Assembly: GCA_000149265.1 (NCBI GenBank)
Contig: CH002575.1
Span: 518,746 to 582,745, forward strand
DNA length: 64,000 bases
Direction: 5' to 3'
From: Ciona savignyi
Taxonomy: Eukaryota; Chordata; Ascidiacea; Phlebobranchia; Cionidae
The position numbers and the translations under genes are program-made. Below are positions 39,901 through 50,959 of this stretch, piece by piece (position 1 is the first letter of the stretch; each line of letters starts with the position of its first letter). The notes beneath the pieces are model-generated. The model ran no database searches. It had not been told where the DNA came from and saw only the letters and a program-made list of their open reading frames with translations.

Positions 39901-42900
39901 TAAAAAATACGATTTTTCCTCAAATCATGATAGCAACATGCATGACATAGCGCCCCGACATCTACCAGAAATAGTAATGGAAAAAGCAATAAAAATTTAA
40001 CAATTTGTAAGAGAACATGGTCTAGATATGCAGAAACTATAATTTTGGGTAATGAATCTACGGGAACTCCCCTGAGACGTTAAAAACCAAAACGTTTTTT
40101 CTAATAAATTATCTTTTTGGTGAATAGCACTTAAACGGCTGCTCTAATTTTGATCAGATTTGGTTAAATGTTAGACCATTAGACACTCTGAGTCAATTAA
40201 TTAAAAGAAAGAAAACATTTACTTAGGTTAATTCCCTTAAAACGAAAATATGTTCTTGAATTATGATTGTGACAGGCATGCCATCGCACTGACATATCCA
40301 ACAAAGAGTCGACAAAACTAAATAAAACTTTAAGAACAGTTACATAACATGACCCACATATGTAAAAACAGAAACTTATCTACTAAACCCAAGGGAATTC
40401 CCTGAAACCATGAAATCGGGCTATTTTGGAAATTTAGCTTTATTTTACCAACATGCTTGAAAACAAACTTTAATTATAAAACATTTGTGGCTAGAAATGT
40501 TCGTAATTTAAGACTTTATTCTTTTCTCAACTGCACATGAAAAAGAAGTTTGGTCTGATAACTATGGGACCCATGCGTTTATGCTTGCAGAAACAAGTAC
40601 ATACTCAGTGTATAAAATACAAATTGTGGTTAGGGACACTGTAGCATAAATACATGGCATACAACATGTGTTTTATAAATATTGGTGGTTAAACACGTGG
40701 TTGACACTCTCTAGTTATTTTTACTGTTTATCGGCAAAGTCTAAACTTTCTTTTTGAATTGTAAATAGTGTAGACATTTCTGTAGGCAGAGCCTCAATAA
40801 TAAGTCTTTAAATAACTTTCTATATTGTGCTACCTAGCAGAGGGAATCCGATACGTGCCAAAACCATGGTAAAACTTAAATCACTGTTTTAGACTGGCTT
40901 GATATTATTGTGCTTACAATTTCTTCTTGCATTACAAATGATTATCAAAAGTATAAACAATAAATCCGACAATATCTTTTTCCAGCACTAATTGGCATAT
41001 ATGACAACATTATCTATGATTGCACTATAAAAGCTTTAACAACCTTATATGTAATTTGGCCAATGAGGAAACCACTTGTAGCATAGTTTCAGGATTTGAC
41101 ATAAAGAGCTTGTTACCCAACAAACATTTGAGCACGGTTAGAACTTGGTTGACAATCTCAATATTTTCCACCAACAGTGAATTCACACAAATCTAAAAAA
41201 GATAAAGTATCATGACAGTTTCACAAGACCATGTGCATTTAATCCCACCTTGATTAATGATGGAGACAGAAGGTTAGTTTGCATGTTCCCCTCAGCTGTT
41301 TTGCAAGTTATTATTTTTGCAAGAGCCGACCAGAGGCAAAGAGCATCATGACCCCTGAACAATAAAATAATTTATATTCAAGTACAATTTAAATATAACA
41401 CAACCTGTGTTCATGCAGGTCAACGATGTTGCTGGAAATCCAGTTAAGCAAGGTTCGTACTTTATGCGGAAGAATTATACTAGGGGAAAACCACAAGTAT
41501 TTCAGCAATTTTACTTTTTGATCAACAGTTGCCTTTTTTGAATTTAGTTGATAGAAGGAACCTATAAATTAGATAAAGATTAGTTTTCCAGATTTGGAAA
41601 AATGGTTGTGACATTTATGCCACATTTAGTAATGGCTTTATTTGAATCAAATGGGATTCTAACGATAATCTATGAACAAAAACTTTGGATCTAGAATTTC
41701 GAATCGCTCTGACATATATATATTTAAGGCGCAAGCAAAAACAATTATTGTACTAATCTGATTTAAAAAAAATATTGCCTGTATTTTAAATGAAATAATT
41801 GCAATTTTTAATTTTAATATTCAGAGAAAACTATGTCACAGCAACATTGAAAGATTTTTATAAATAATACACTGTTTAATCACATAACAACCGACCCATG
41901 AGTTGAAGAAATAATTGCTGAAATTATCAGATAACTTGTACTAGTGCTGTGCCGAAGAATTGTTGAAAAACAATTTTATGTTTCATCGGTTGTATGTACG
42001 TTTTTAATTTTTTTAACCTGCAACATTTTTCAACCTGTTTCTTCTCGGTACAGCTGTGTAGTTCTGCTGTGGCTGTTCGGTGTTTTAGCATATGGCTTAT
42101 ACACCGGATGACTGTTTCAATAACAACCCCTCCTCTTAAGTACAAATAGATTTTTTTAGTTTGCACTTTCATGTCAGAAAATTCATTTTTTTTGGTCGCA
42201 GTATTGCGATTGGTAACGCTTTTAAATGATCGCGAAAAAACCTGATGGACATAGCACTAGTACCAAACGTCTGAAAGTGTGATGCCAGAGGTGGTTACCT
42301 GGCTTTAGGTTTAAATATAACCTATCAGAAACTTCATTAGACAGTTAATCAAAATTAACCCTTTACAAACGAGATTCTTTTTGCGCACTGCGCGTTTCGA
42401 CCGTGTGTGCTGTGTAGAGTTGTTCGAAAGAAAATTTATAAAATTTCTGAAATGTTTATTTTTTGATAACTTTACTATTTGGCATCCACATCATATTCAT
42501 AAGTTGCTTTGAAAAACATTTTCTTAAATTATTAAAATATCAGTATGTCACTAATTTCATGTTACAGGTCTACCCATCCCAATTTTTTTTATTGTAAAAA
42601 ATGTAAGAAAAGAAACTTTATTCGAATCTAATGTAGTTTTCTTTAAATTAATTATAATTGAAGATTTTGGAACATATTGCGGACCATAACAGTAAAGATA
42701 CTCAAAACCCAGTCAAAAATGTAAGAAGATTTTACATTTTGATTGAGTACATTTCAAAAAAGCGTGGTTATCTCGTTTTTAAAGGGTTAAATCAATGCGT
42801 TACAGTGACTTGTCTTGTAATATCTCATACTTGCGACTGGTTTTAAATCACAAATTTCAGGCTAAAGAAGTCAAAATTACAGATAGAACTACTTAACTAA

Positions 42901-42977
42901 AAAAACGAATGCATGGAAAACAGTTTACCTGGTGAAACATACGTGACAGAAGCTTCAAACATCATGGTTGATTTCAT
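21981..42977 (-). CDS. URB2: URB2 ribosome-biogenesis protein, 32 exons
   Basis: URB2 is a nucleolar helical-repeat protein needed for 60S ribosome assembly. Exons: 42977-42929, 41561-41405, 41354-41249, 41192-41044, 35448-35349, 35288-35161, 32710-32608, 32539-32387, 30350-30205, 29892-29709, 29456-29259, 29192-29028, 28936-28765, 28713-28640, 25683-25590, 25539-25415, 25142-25022, 24925-24801, 24751-24535, 24373-24298, 24244-24148, 24090-23814, 23760-23559, 23500-23419, 23364-23205, 23156-23022, 22943-22801, 22745-22667, 22598-22469, 22416-22305, 22253-22185, 22136-21981. All phases agree: 4284 nt, 1427 aa (human about 1524). The start resembles human URB2 (QLNSKKATVDQKVKLLKYLW against LKSKTTSWEDKLKLAHFAW). 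So does the end (GIYHLLSITDEFSISMLKAS against [20 protein letters not shown]). The exon at 28713-28640 is the least certain, because a stop codon follows just past its assumed donor. Confidence 0.88.
25172..25320 (+). repeat. 21-bp minisatellite
   Basis: About five to six copies of a unit close to GTGATGTCATGTGCAACAA run head to tail in the URB2 intron between 25142 and 25415. Later copies are nearly identical and the first ones diverge. Confidence 0.85.
25795..25966 (+). repeat. 5'-truncated SINE
   Basis: It begins at AACCCAGCGGCTTAATGGG, without the tRNA head, and ends in a (CCTAT)n tail. It lies in a URB2 intron. Confidence 0.82.
26676..27920 (-). repeat. Repeat element with nested tandem repeats
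   Basis: It starts with CTAGAGAGTGTCAACC, the inverse of the terminal string of the arrays at 38.9 and 40.7 kb. Next are three copies of a 61-bp unit (26770-26955, containing AATGTTGCAGAGCCT). Then come about two and a half units of roughly 300 bp (27100-27900) carrying GGGGTATTTCC. Near 27550-27621 a 36-bp piece is duplicated. All of it lies in the URB2 intron 25684-28639. Confidence 0.65.
29949..30188 (-). repeat. SINE truncated at its tRNA head
   Basis: Tail and body are intact, but homology stops at GTTTCGCAC. There it joins sequence identical to the start of URB2 exon 28936-28765. It sits directly beside the donor of the URB2 exon ending at 30205. Confidence 0.82.
30491..32265. mobile_element. 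TIR-bounded composite carrying a LINE fragment
   Basis: The left end (CTAGAGCGTGTCAACCATG) and the reverse complement of the right end (CTAGAGAGTTTAACCATG) match for roughly 100 bp with gaps. A 900-bp LINE piece lies between them. The left arm closely matches the reverse complement of 38640-38880. The whole block sits in the URB2 intron between exons 32387 and 30350. Confidence 0.55.
31085..31990 (-). pseudogene. Truncated LINE fragment (reverse transcriptase/RNase H junction)
   Basis: It aligns along its length with 57755-58690 of the large LINE. Translated pieces match, for example VQRLVCLCITGAFK and the TRAMEMLVYLP stretch. Both LINE ends are missing and the frame is broken, so it is dead. 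Confidence 0.85.
32266..35160. other. URB2 introns with an assembly gap
   Basis: Apart from two URB2 exons (32387-32539 and 32608-32710), this stretch is AT-rich with no recognisable element except a doubtful SINE scrap at 33140-33250. Positions 33481-33883 are 403 undetermined bases. URB2 phases agree across the gap, so no missing exon is required. Confidence 0.6.
37041..38880 (+). repeat. Composite tandem array A (about 335-bp units)
   Basis: Five units begin with GACAGGCATG at 37089, 37433, 37760, 38098 and 38426. Each has a GTTAGACAACATGG block, a palindrome-like CCAGGGGAATTCCCCTGG and AAATACCCTAAAA. A T-rich tract and TCGTCAAACGCTTGACAGG open the array. The fifth unit grades into a unique 380-bp tail ending GGTTGACACTCTCTAG. 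It lies in the 5.6-kb URB2 intron 35449-41043. No ORF of note is present. Confidence 0.85.
38881..40713 (+). repeat. Composite tandem array B, paralogue of array A
   Basis: It repeats the whole plan of array A immediately downstream: the T-rich TCGTCAAACGCTTGACAGG start, units at 38931, 39267, 39600, 39933 and 40271, then a tail with GGGACCCATGCGTTTATGC ending GGTTGACACTCTCTAG. First units resemble each other more than neighbours do, so the composite was duplicated or inserted as a block. Confidence 0.85.
41938..42266. mobile_element. Short inverted-repeat element holding a LINE scrap
   Basis: GTACTAGTGCTGTGCC at the left and the reverse complement of GACATAGCACTAGTACC at the right form 17-bp imperfect inverted ends. 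Inside, 42030-42140 matches the reverse-transcriptase part of the LINE at about 58858-58965 (peptide MLKHRTATAELH). It lies just inside URB2 intron 1. Confidence 0.5.
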
Positions 42978-43693
42978 ATAGAGTTAATCTACAGATCATT
43001 AGTAACCTTGTTTTCTAAAAATTTATTTTATTTTTGTTACATTAACCCAAATTATTCTGTAACAACCTTGTTGAGCTTGTTTGAAAGACATGTTGTGATT
43101 GCCAATGAAACAAAATCTGGACCGTCCCACCAACAGCCCACCCCTCATGGCCCCAACCAAGCGCAACAAGTTTGTCATAAAGCAAGATTGTGACGGCAAA
43201 TATTGAAAATTTGTCAGTATAATTAAAGATCAGTAAATGTCTATAAATAATTGTTGACAAATATTTTAAGTTTCATTGTGTTAAACATAATATAGATACA
43301 GTGCAGCAGCCGCATACCGCACTGCAGGTAGAATGTTCTATTCAACAAACTCCCTTAAAATACCCATACACATTGTCATATATCATTGAAAAAGAAAAAT
43401 GTTTGTCATTTTATCAGTTTAACTATTTTACACACTTAAATACAGCGAGTACATGAAGCAATTGTGCCCTCCACAATCTAATGTCTTGTCAAAAATAGAC
43501 GAATAACAAACTTGTCAATCCAAATTGACAGTGGTGAGTTTGTATGAACAACCGACTTTTGAGAGTAGTTGTAATATAGAACATCCAAAAGCTTAACAGT
43601 TATCGGTCCAAATGCAGAATAATAATAAACAATAGTTTTTGCTAGAACAAGTTATTATCAGCGATAACTTTAGCTGATATGAAAACTGTTGAA

Positions 43694-45083
43694 CTAATCA
43701 GTGACTACTTCATGTCCATCTTCTTTAGAATACTCAGCCACATAAAGTGATTTATCAATGACAGGAGGAATGGGCTTGATATCGGTCTTCAACTCCTCCT
43801 CGATCCTCGCCAGATTAAAGCGATCGTCATACGTGATGAGGTTAATAGCCAGCCCCAGATGACCATAGCGACCAGACCTACCAATGCGATGCAAATATGT
43901 CTCCGGCATCTTTGGAAAGTCGAAGTTGATCACCACATTCACAGCTTGTATGTCGATACCACGAGTGAATAAGTCACTGCAAACCAGGTTGCGGCACATG
44001 CCTTGGCGGAAATCATGAAACACCCGATTTCTATATTCTTGTTTCATCCGTGCATGAATGTAAAAGCAGGAGTAGCCAAGCTCGGTTATTTTTTTGGCAA
44101 GAAGCTCAACTCTGTGCGTTGAATTGCAGAATATGATCGACTGATTTATCTGGAGTTTAGAGAATAGGGTGTTTAGACAATGAACTTTCTTTTTTTCTTC
44201 CACATATGCATAAAACTGTGAAACTCCTTTAAGTGTAAGCTCTTCCATGAGGTTGATTTCATATGGCTTCTTCATGTGCTTAATCATGAAATCTTTCACA
44301 GTAATAGGGAATGTAGCAGAGAAGAGAAGAACCTGTCGGCTTACAGGCAGTTGGGTAACAATGCCATCCATCATTTGTTTGAAATCTTGGGACAGAAGTT
44401 TATCAGCTTCATCTAGGACAATCATGTTGCAGTGATCCACCTTTGCGATGCGTTTGTTGATCAAATCCAATATACGACCAGGTGTAGCAACAATAATGTG
44501 GACACTATTCTCAAGGCGCATTATATCATCACGAAGATTTGTGCCGCCTGTGGTCACCATTACATTCAGGGCACCCATGTGTCTACTCAGCTCAATTGCA
44601 ATTTGAGATGTTTGAAGTGCCAGCTCTCTTGTAGGAACCAACACTAGCGCTTGGATGTGGTCTTTACTTAAATCACAACGACCTAACATTGGAATGAGAT
44701 AAGCACCTGATTTTCCTGTTCCATTCTTTGCTCTGGCTAGTACATCACGCCCAGATAGAGCAATCGGTATACTTTCCTCCTGTATAGGAGAAGGTTTTTC
44801 CCAACCCTTTTCAAATATGCCCATTAACAATTCACGCTTCAAACAAAAGTCTTCAAATTCAACCCCTTTGGTTGAAGTCACATCACTTGTTTTCTTCCCG
44901 GTTATCAACAGGAGGTCGATTCAAGCTTGCCCTCCAATCCTCACCTTCACCCACCTGACCAGAGTGGGTTGATTTATCTTTGGAACTTGACTTTGGGTTA
45001 ATAGGTCCACTCCTTGCACCTGGATGTTTGTTTTGATTCAATATGGAGTTGTTGTTGTGACTTGCTGGGACAATGTTAGCCAT
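43694..45083 (-). CDS. DDX6: DDX6/Me31B-like DEAD-box RNA helicase, intronless, with a frame break
   Basis: DDX6 proteins unwind or remodel mRNPs in cytoplasmic P-bodies and act with decapping and CCR4-NOT factors. Codons from 44908 to the stop at 43694 give an uninterrupted helicase core closely resembling human DDX6. It contains the Q motif region, [45 protein letters not shown] and HRIGRSGR. That frame has no suitable ATG. The good start is ATG 45083 in a GCACCATGG context, opening [12 protein letters not shown] and reaching [12 protein letters not shown], which matches GDDWKKTLKLPP of human DDX6. It runs into TGA at 44883-44885. Moving one nucleotide forward near 44890-44905 would join the two into about 462 aa. 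Cause unknown: sequencing indel, +1 frameshift, or lesion. No intron is seen. Confidence 0.85.
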
Positions 45084-46020
45084 GGTGCACTATGCACAGC
45101 ACAAATTAAACAAAAGCAGGCCAACTCTTTAGCATACAGAAATGACTTTACAGATAATGCTTATTATGGTTATTTAGGAACTGAAAAGAACCTAGATTAT
45201 AATCTACAAAATTGAATATAAGATTGTAAATATTTGATTACAAAAAAATAGACCACTTTATTTAAAAATAAGCATGCATTAAGTGGAAAATTACTATTCT
45301 AAAATACTATTTTTAAATCTATAATGTTAATTCTAAATTTAGAACTTTATACAGGTACACCATGTCACCTTAAAAAAAAATTGATGTTAGAGTATCATAG
45401 TAGGCAGAAGGCTTTCTCCTCCTTTCAATGTGCCTGATATAATTGTTTGGAAAATAAATCTAAGTTTTATTAAATATATTAGGAATTATTACGAAGAAAA
45501 ATTATATTTAAAATTGATGATGGCTGGACTTCTGCCAGCATCAGCATTAATGCAAAATTTTGTGGTTAGAATTCTAAAACATTTTTTTTGTTTAGACTTT
45601 CTGTTAATGTTTAATTGTTATATGCAGGACTGTGATTCTTTTTCAAGTGTTGACCAAAAATTTTAAGAGGTTCTGTGCCATGCAAAGTTATGTTGTTAAT
45701 CGACACATGATGGAATGTTTATATATGGAAACAAAAAAACACACTTTACGTATTAATAAAATAAGACTAAAAATCCTCTTAATAAGTCTTATATAAGTAA
45801 CTTCCTAAAACCCATATGTGTATTAGTTGACACAGGTACACTCAGTCTGACATTACTATTTTTAAATATTGGTTAATAACTAGTGTTAAATAATTTTTAC
45901 TTAATTCGACAGTGATGATGATTTGACATAAAATGAAGCTTCCTTGACATTATTTCTGACAATCTTTTTAGTATTTGTTTTAGTTCCGGGAATTTATAAA
46001 TACATAAACCTGTTGGTCTG
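45084..46020. other. Upstream region of DDX6, no gene supported
   Basis: AT-rich sequence directly 5' of the DDX6 start. No TATA or exon evidence that I would defend, and no recognisable repeat. Confidence 0.4.
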
Positions 46021-46319
46021 TCCGGCCCGTTGGTCTAACGGTTAAGTGTGTCGCCTTTCAATCGAAAGGTTGCAGGTGCGAAACTGGTCGCTAGCTAGTC
46101 GATTGTGTCCTTGGGCAAGGCGTTTTACGGACATTGCCTGAACCCAGCGCATAAATGGGTTCTATTAAATTGAGGGAACGTGTCTATCATATACAACACA
46201 CTGCAATAGCTCCGGTAACCCGACGATGGGCGCGAGGTGATCTGACGATTTCCTGTGTGTTAACCCCCTTGGTTTTCCCATTCACGGGGATAAAAATGAA
46301 TATCCTATTCCTATCCTCC
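46021..46319 (+). repeat. tRNA-derived SINE, full length
   Basis: One of the best copies. The head is TCCGGCCCGTTGGTCTAACG, then CGAAAGGTTGCAGGTGCG. The body runs through AGCTCCGGTAACCCGACGATG and it ends in a CCTAT-type tail. The head resembles a tRNA in its A- and B-box arrangement. Confidence 0.9.
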
Positions 46320-46494
46320 TTCTATTCTTGTAAACAAGATAGAATATCAAGGGCCAGACTTGTACTTCGGTAAAATACAGCCGAAACTATAAATAAAACA
46401 GCAAAAAAACTCTCTTAAGACTTAAGACACAAGCGACGACAACAAAAAGTTGAATAGCGCATAAGTGCATGAAAAATCGAAAGGACAGCTGATT

Positions 46495-48520
46495 CGCCAA
46501 TTTTTCATCGCTTGTATAGCAGCATGAAAATGGGACAGATCACTGTCATATGCGTTTTATCTGCTGGTAGATGGCACACCCGAATGAAGCGGCACCCTGA
46601 GCAACCATCACCATGCAACCCTAAGCCAGGGGTGGGCAATTTCTCTAGTCGGCGGGCCAGATGTGGGAAAATGAAGTTATTTGTGGACCGGATTATTACA
46701 TGAATAGCCTAGTATTTAATACCTTAATTACAGGGAATGGTTAGCGCGTGTAGGATTGTTAATTTAACTTTGCGGGCCTTTAAAGTCGGATATGATGCAC
46801 TAACGGTGACATTAAAATTAATTAGACCTAACCGCGTATTTTCCATATCGAGTGCGGCGATGCCTGTAACAAACTTTAAATAGCTAATTCGTTGTCTTTA
46901 GACCACCTCGCTTACCACTGAGTAATACCTAAATGTGTAAATCCTAAATTATAATATTTAGAAAGTGTCAACAGATTTTGAATAATTGATTGTATTTGGC
47001 TAAAATACAATCAAACGAAAAACCGGTAAACTTTAACAAAGCAATTATTACAGGACTTGCAGTCCCCCAACATGCAGAAACAACTGCATTCGGTTAGTTT
47101 TCGAACAAAGATAGGCGTTTATTCGCAGCGTTCTGTACTCAATGTTAAATTTGTGATCATTCGTTACAAAATGCCTGTCCCGGTCTCCCGTAAACAAAAT
47201 GATAGCTAGTCTAGGTTATGTTATAACAATGAAAAATGATGCATTATTACAAATATTGTTTATTACGTCTGCGAAATGCCGAAATAAAAGGGTCAACAAC
47301 CTTTAAAGAAAAATCTGACCTGGTAGCCTAAGTTGAGGTATAATTACGATTAGTTTGTTGTGTGGTTTATCGCAGTTCGTGCACAAGTTAATCGGCGTAA
47401 TCCGCGTAAAAATAAATGAAAACTGCGTAGTTTTTTTTCGGCAGATCAAAGCCGTACCGCTGACCGATCGGCCGTACGAGAACGCGTTCCCGGATTCCCA
47501 ACTTTATCGGACCATGCTTGTTAACCGTTTAAAAACTATAGCCTATGTTAAAACAACCGATATAACTTTAGATTATATTTATACATGCTAAACGAAATGT
47601 CAAAATAAAACTATTTTAACTCGCCGGTAATCCATCTTAGATTAGAAATTTGTTATTGTATAAATTGTTTCTAAATTAAAATAGCCGCCGTTATCTTTAC
47701 AAATCCATTTCTCGCATTCTGCCGTTACCTGAAAATCGCATTTCAAAGAAACACTTTCCTATTATCTTAAATTCCTTACGGCGATTGTGGCGTGGGTATA
47801 AGTTCTCTAAAAGAAACACGTGGATTCTACGTTAGACAAGGGGCGTTTAATAGAAGTACATGAAGGGGCAAATTAACTTTAACAGTGAAAAATTTTTTGT
47901 GCCTTACTAAATAAAGTCGGTTTGAACTTCGTTTTGGACTTGGATAGTAATAAATATTTTTTTTCGTTATAACACTCTTGTGTTTTTTTATGTTGTGTTT
48001 TAAATTTTCCAAAAAAACGCAAAAAGCCTCAAATCGACAGAATGCAAATCGAAAAAAAAGGCCAAGAACTTCTTTCAATGTTACTATTTATAACCATCCA
48101 TCGTCGCGATTAAGACAACGTCAATGTTATTCCATATAAATAAGGGGCTTTCTACACACTCGAATGCCGACTTGTTTGTTTTATCTTGTCGCCTGCGGTT
48201 GCCGACGCAATCTTCCAAATAATTAAATAACAACAAAGATATATAGTGATTCACTAATAGGGAACAATTCGTAGCGATTGTGCCAAGTCCGCTTATTTTT
48301 GCCTATCTAAAAATTGGTTACAGCTAAATAAAGTTATGCCGTCTTGGCGCCACCCCAGTTTTCATTTACAACGCAAAAAAAAGGACGCCTATGTCAGCAA
48401 GCATAGGATCTGCCGCTTTAATTGTGATTTGCCATCTGCCAGCAGATAAACTTATGGCAGTCCCGCTACAAGCAATGATCCGTCCCATTTTCATGCCGCT
48501 ACAATCGATGAAAAATTGCT
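46495..48520. mobile_element. Possible 2-kb element with about 110-bp inverted ends
   Basis: 46498-46605 (CAATTTTTCATCG, GCATGAAAATGGGAC, TCTGCTGG, AGATGGCA) matches the reverse complement of 48405-48518. The match stops abruptly at CAATTTTTCATCG on both outer sides. No transposase is evident between them. Inside, 46625-46700 has a CAGGGGTGGGCAA / CGGGCCAGAT start like a hAT-family end, without a partner end. Confidence 0.5.
47454..47591 (+). CDS. Possible terminal exon, unidentified
   Basis: A relatively GC-rich open frame follows an acceptor-like TTTTTTTTCGGCAG and reads IKAVPLTDRPYENAFPDSQL, ending at TAA. An AATAAA lies at about 47604. No family recognised and no upstream exon found. It lies inside the 46.5-48.5 kb inverted repeats, so it may be cargo of that element. 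Confidence 0.22.
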   Translation, partial: VPLTDRPYENAFPDSQLYRTMLVNRLKTIAYVKTTDITLDYIYTC

Positions 48521-48907
48521 GGATAGGGGGGGACATGAATAGAAAGCTATCTAAGAAATGGGAGAATAGGTAAAAAAATTTGCATCTAAAGTTGGTAATT
48601 CTAAATTGGAAATAAATAGTTTGAAGACAATAAACATTTGTTTGTTTATAGAAAACATAGAAACATTGAGAGGTAATCAAAATACTAACTACAAAGAAGT
48701 AATTCGAGCACAGTACCAGTACAAGCGAAAAATGAAAAAAATTCAAGAAATTAAAAAATATGACTGTGATGGCAATATACATCATCATATCCATAAAAAA
48801 AGTTTAAAATGCAGCAATAACACTGCAATTTCGGCATCATAAGGAGATATTCATACAATATTGAAGCTTCTATATTAAAAACAAATTTAAATTCTGGAGA
48901 AGGAATT

Positions 48908-49200
48908 TGGATAGAATGATCAGGTCTATTCCTGTGAATGGGAAAACCAAGGAGGTTAACATATGGGCAATCGTTAGAACACCTCGCGTCCACTGTCGGG
49001 TTACCGGATCTATTACAATGTATTGTGTATGATTCACATATTCCTTCAATTTGGTAGAACCCATTAATCTGCTGGGTTCAGGCAATGTCTGTTAATTGCC
49101 TTGCCCAAGGACACAACCGACTAGCTAGCGACCAGTTTCGCACATGCAACTTTTCTACTGAAAGGCGACGCACTTAACCGCTAGGCAAACCGGCCGGACA
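48908..49200 (-). repeat. tRNA-derived SINE, near full length
   Basis: Family body in minus orientation, with the head near 49200 (ACCGGCCGGAC). Confidence 0.85.
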
Positions 49201-49284
49201 TGATATTTTTTTTGAATGTTCTCAATGATACAACAATTTTGAAGCTCACATATGATTAAAAAATTAGTTAAAAGTTCGATATTT

Positions 49285-49535
49285 ATGTTCATTCTCTTAA
49301 AATAGGAAAACGAAATGAGTGTCAACTTATGGGCAGTCATAAGATTACCCCGATGTTACATTAGGGATTCCTATTTGCAATGAGTTGTGTATGATTAAAA
49401 TCTTCCATTAATTTCGGTAAAACCCATTAAACCACTAAGTGCAATGCAAAAAACACAACAGACTTGCTAGTAACCAGTTTTGAATCTGCAACCATTATTT
49501 TCAAAGACAACACACTAGTCACTAACCCAAGCTTT
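49285..49535 (-). repeat. Old diverged SINE
   Basis: The order of family blocks is kept (ATGGGCAGTCATAAGATTAC, AAAACCCATTAAACC, TAGTAACCAGTTTTGAATC) with many changes. It lies head-to-tail with the copy at 48908. Confidence 0.65.
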
Positions 49536-50959
49536 TCGGTCTGAGAAGTGATTTCATGCTATTTGGTACAATAATTAACTTTTGCGATCTACAGCACTCC
49601 GTGCACTCGTACATCATTAAAATTGAATAAGAAATGTTGCAAAAGGCGTATTTTTTATCAAAAAGGTGCAAAATTATCCATGACTAAAGTCTGAAATCAG
49701 AAACACTGAGTAATCCAAGTGCAAATCGTCGTTTAAAAAAAATCTCGCCGGTGCACTTGCCATGCTTTCCCAAAGTTAAAACACAGGGAATCGGCGGATT
49801 ATCTCATGCTCAGATTTTTCTCAGCTCTCCTACAGCACTCCTTTGGTAGACGAAATTTATTGTGAAATATAAACCTGGAAATAATATACGCGGAAAAGCG
49901 GAAGAATGAAATGAAAATTTATATCATGAATGAGTACGTTTGGATTTTAAAATAAATAAATTTTATTTATGATAATAATTATTAATATTTACATAATTTT
50001 TAAATTTATTTTTTGTCTGCATCTTCTTTGGATACAATGTAGGTCTTACAGATCATTTCGGGATTGTCAACCACGTGTTAATTAACCAATACTATTTGTA
50101 AAAAAAAACAATTTTGAAAGTACGCCATAAACTTCTGCATACAGAAACAACATTTTTGATTATAAATACCCAACTCAAAATTACACACAGTGGATATTTT
50201 AAAAATATATGGCATATATCGTTCTTTTCTGCAAGCAGACACTAATGTGTCCCCGAGTTACCTATCTGTCGTGAATCGCGTGTTTGATTTGTCGATATTA
50301 TTCGTTTTTACACAACTTTAGTTGTTAACTATAATGTAAACGTGTTTTTATTTTGGGAAAGTTTTCGCGTCGTAGTTTAAATAGCCGCCCACACCTTTCT
50401 GTCCTCGTAACCTATATTCATGTGGTAGGGGAAAATGGGGATACTTCGGGTGAACATTTGCCCAAGCGTCGATCAGCATACATTAGTATGTAGTTTGTTT
50501 CTACACTTTAATGACGCTTTTTGTCGCGCGTAATTATGATGTCATAATTAACAAACCCCTGACAAGAGTAATGTGATTAATTACTGAAAGTGGAGTTTTA
50601 TTATTACGTGTGTAATCCACACCAAAGAAACATTTTTTTGCTGAGATGTAAAATTTACAATTATCAGTTTAAGTTTGTGAACAGTTGTTTATTAATTACG
50701 TGCGACACCGAATAACAGATAACCTAAATATCTTAGTGAAGTTAAGAAATATCTATGGGAAAATTTGTTTTGCTTGTAGGACATTTTGTTTTTAAACTTA
50801 AGATTTGTCTATATAAAGTGATTACTTAATTTGACCTGAAGGTATTAAAGAAACAATGGTACTTACCTATGGCCGGTTCAGCTATTATAAGGATTTAAAA
50901 CCCTTCAACCACGAAGCATACGATATCGCATTTTACTGTCTTAAAGGCAACAACAAAAA

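Noticed and set aside
37041..40713. CRISPR-like array
   Set aside because: The period is about 335 bp, the units diverge gradually with no conserved repeat/unique spacer pattern, and the genome is eukaryotic.
46021..46090. True tRNA gene
   Set aside because: The tRNA-like stretches are SINE heads continuous with the SINE body. None folds convincingly with an intact acceptor stem, and I found no stand-alone tRNA.
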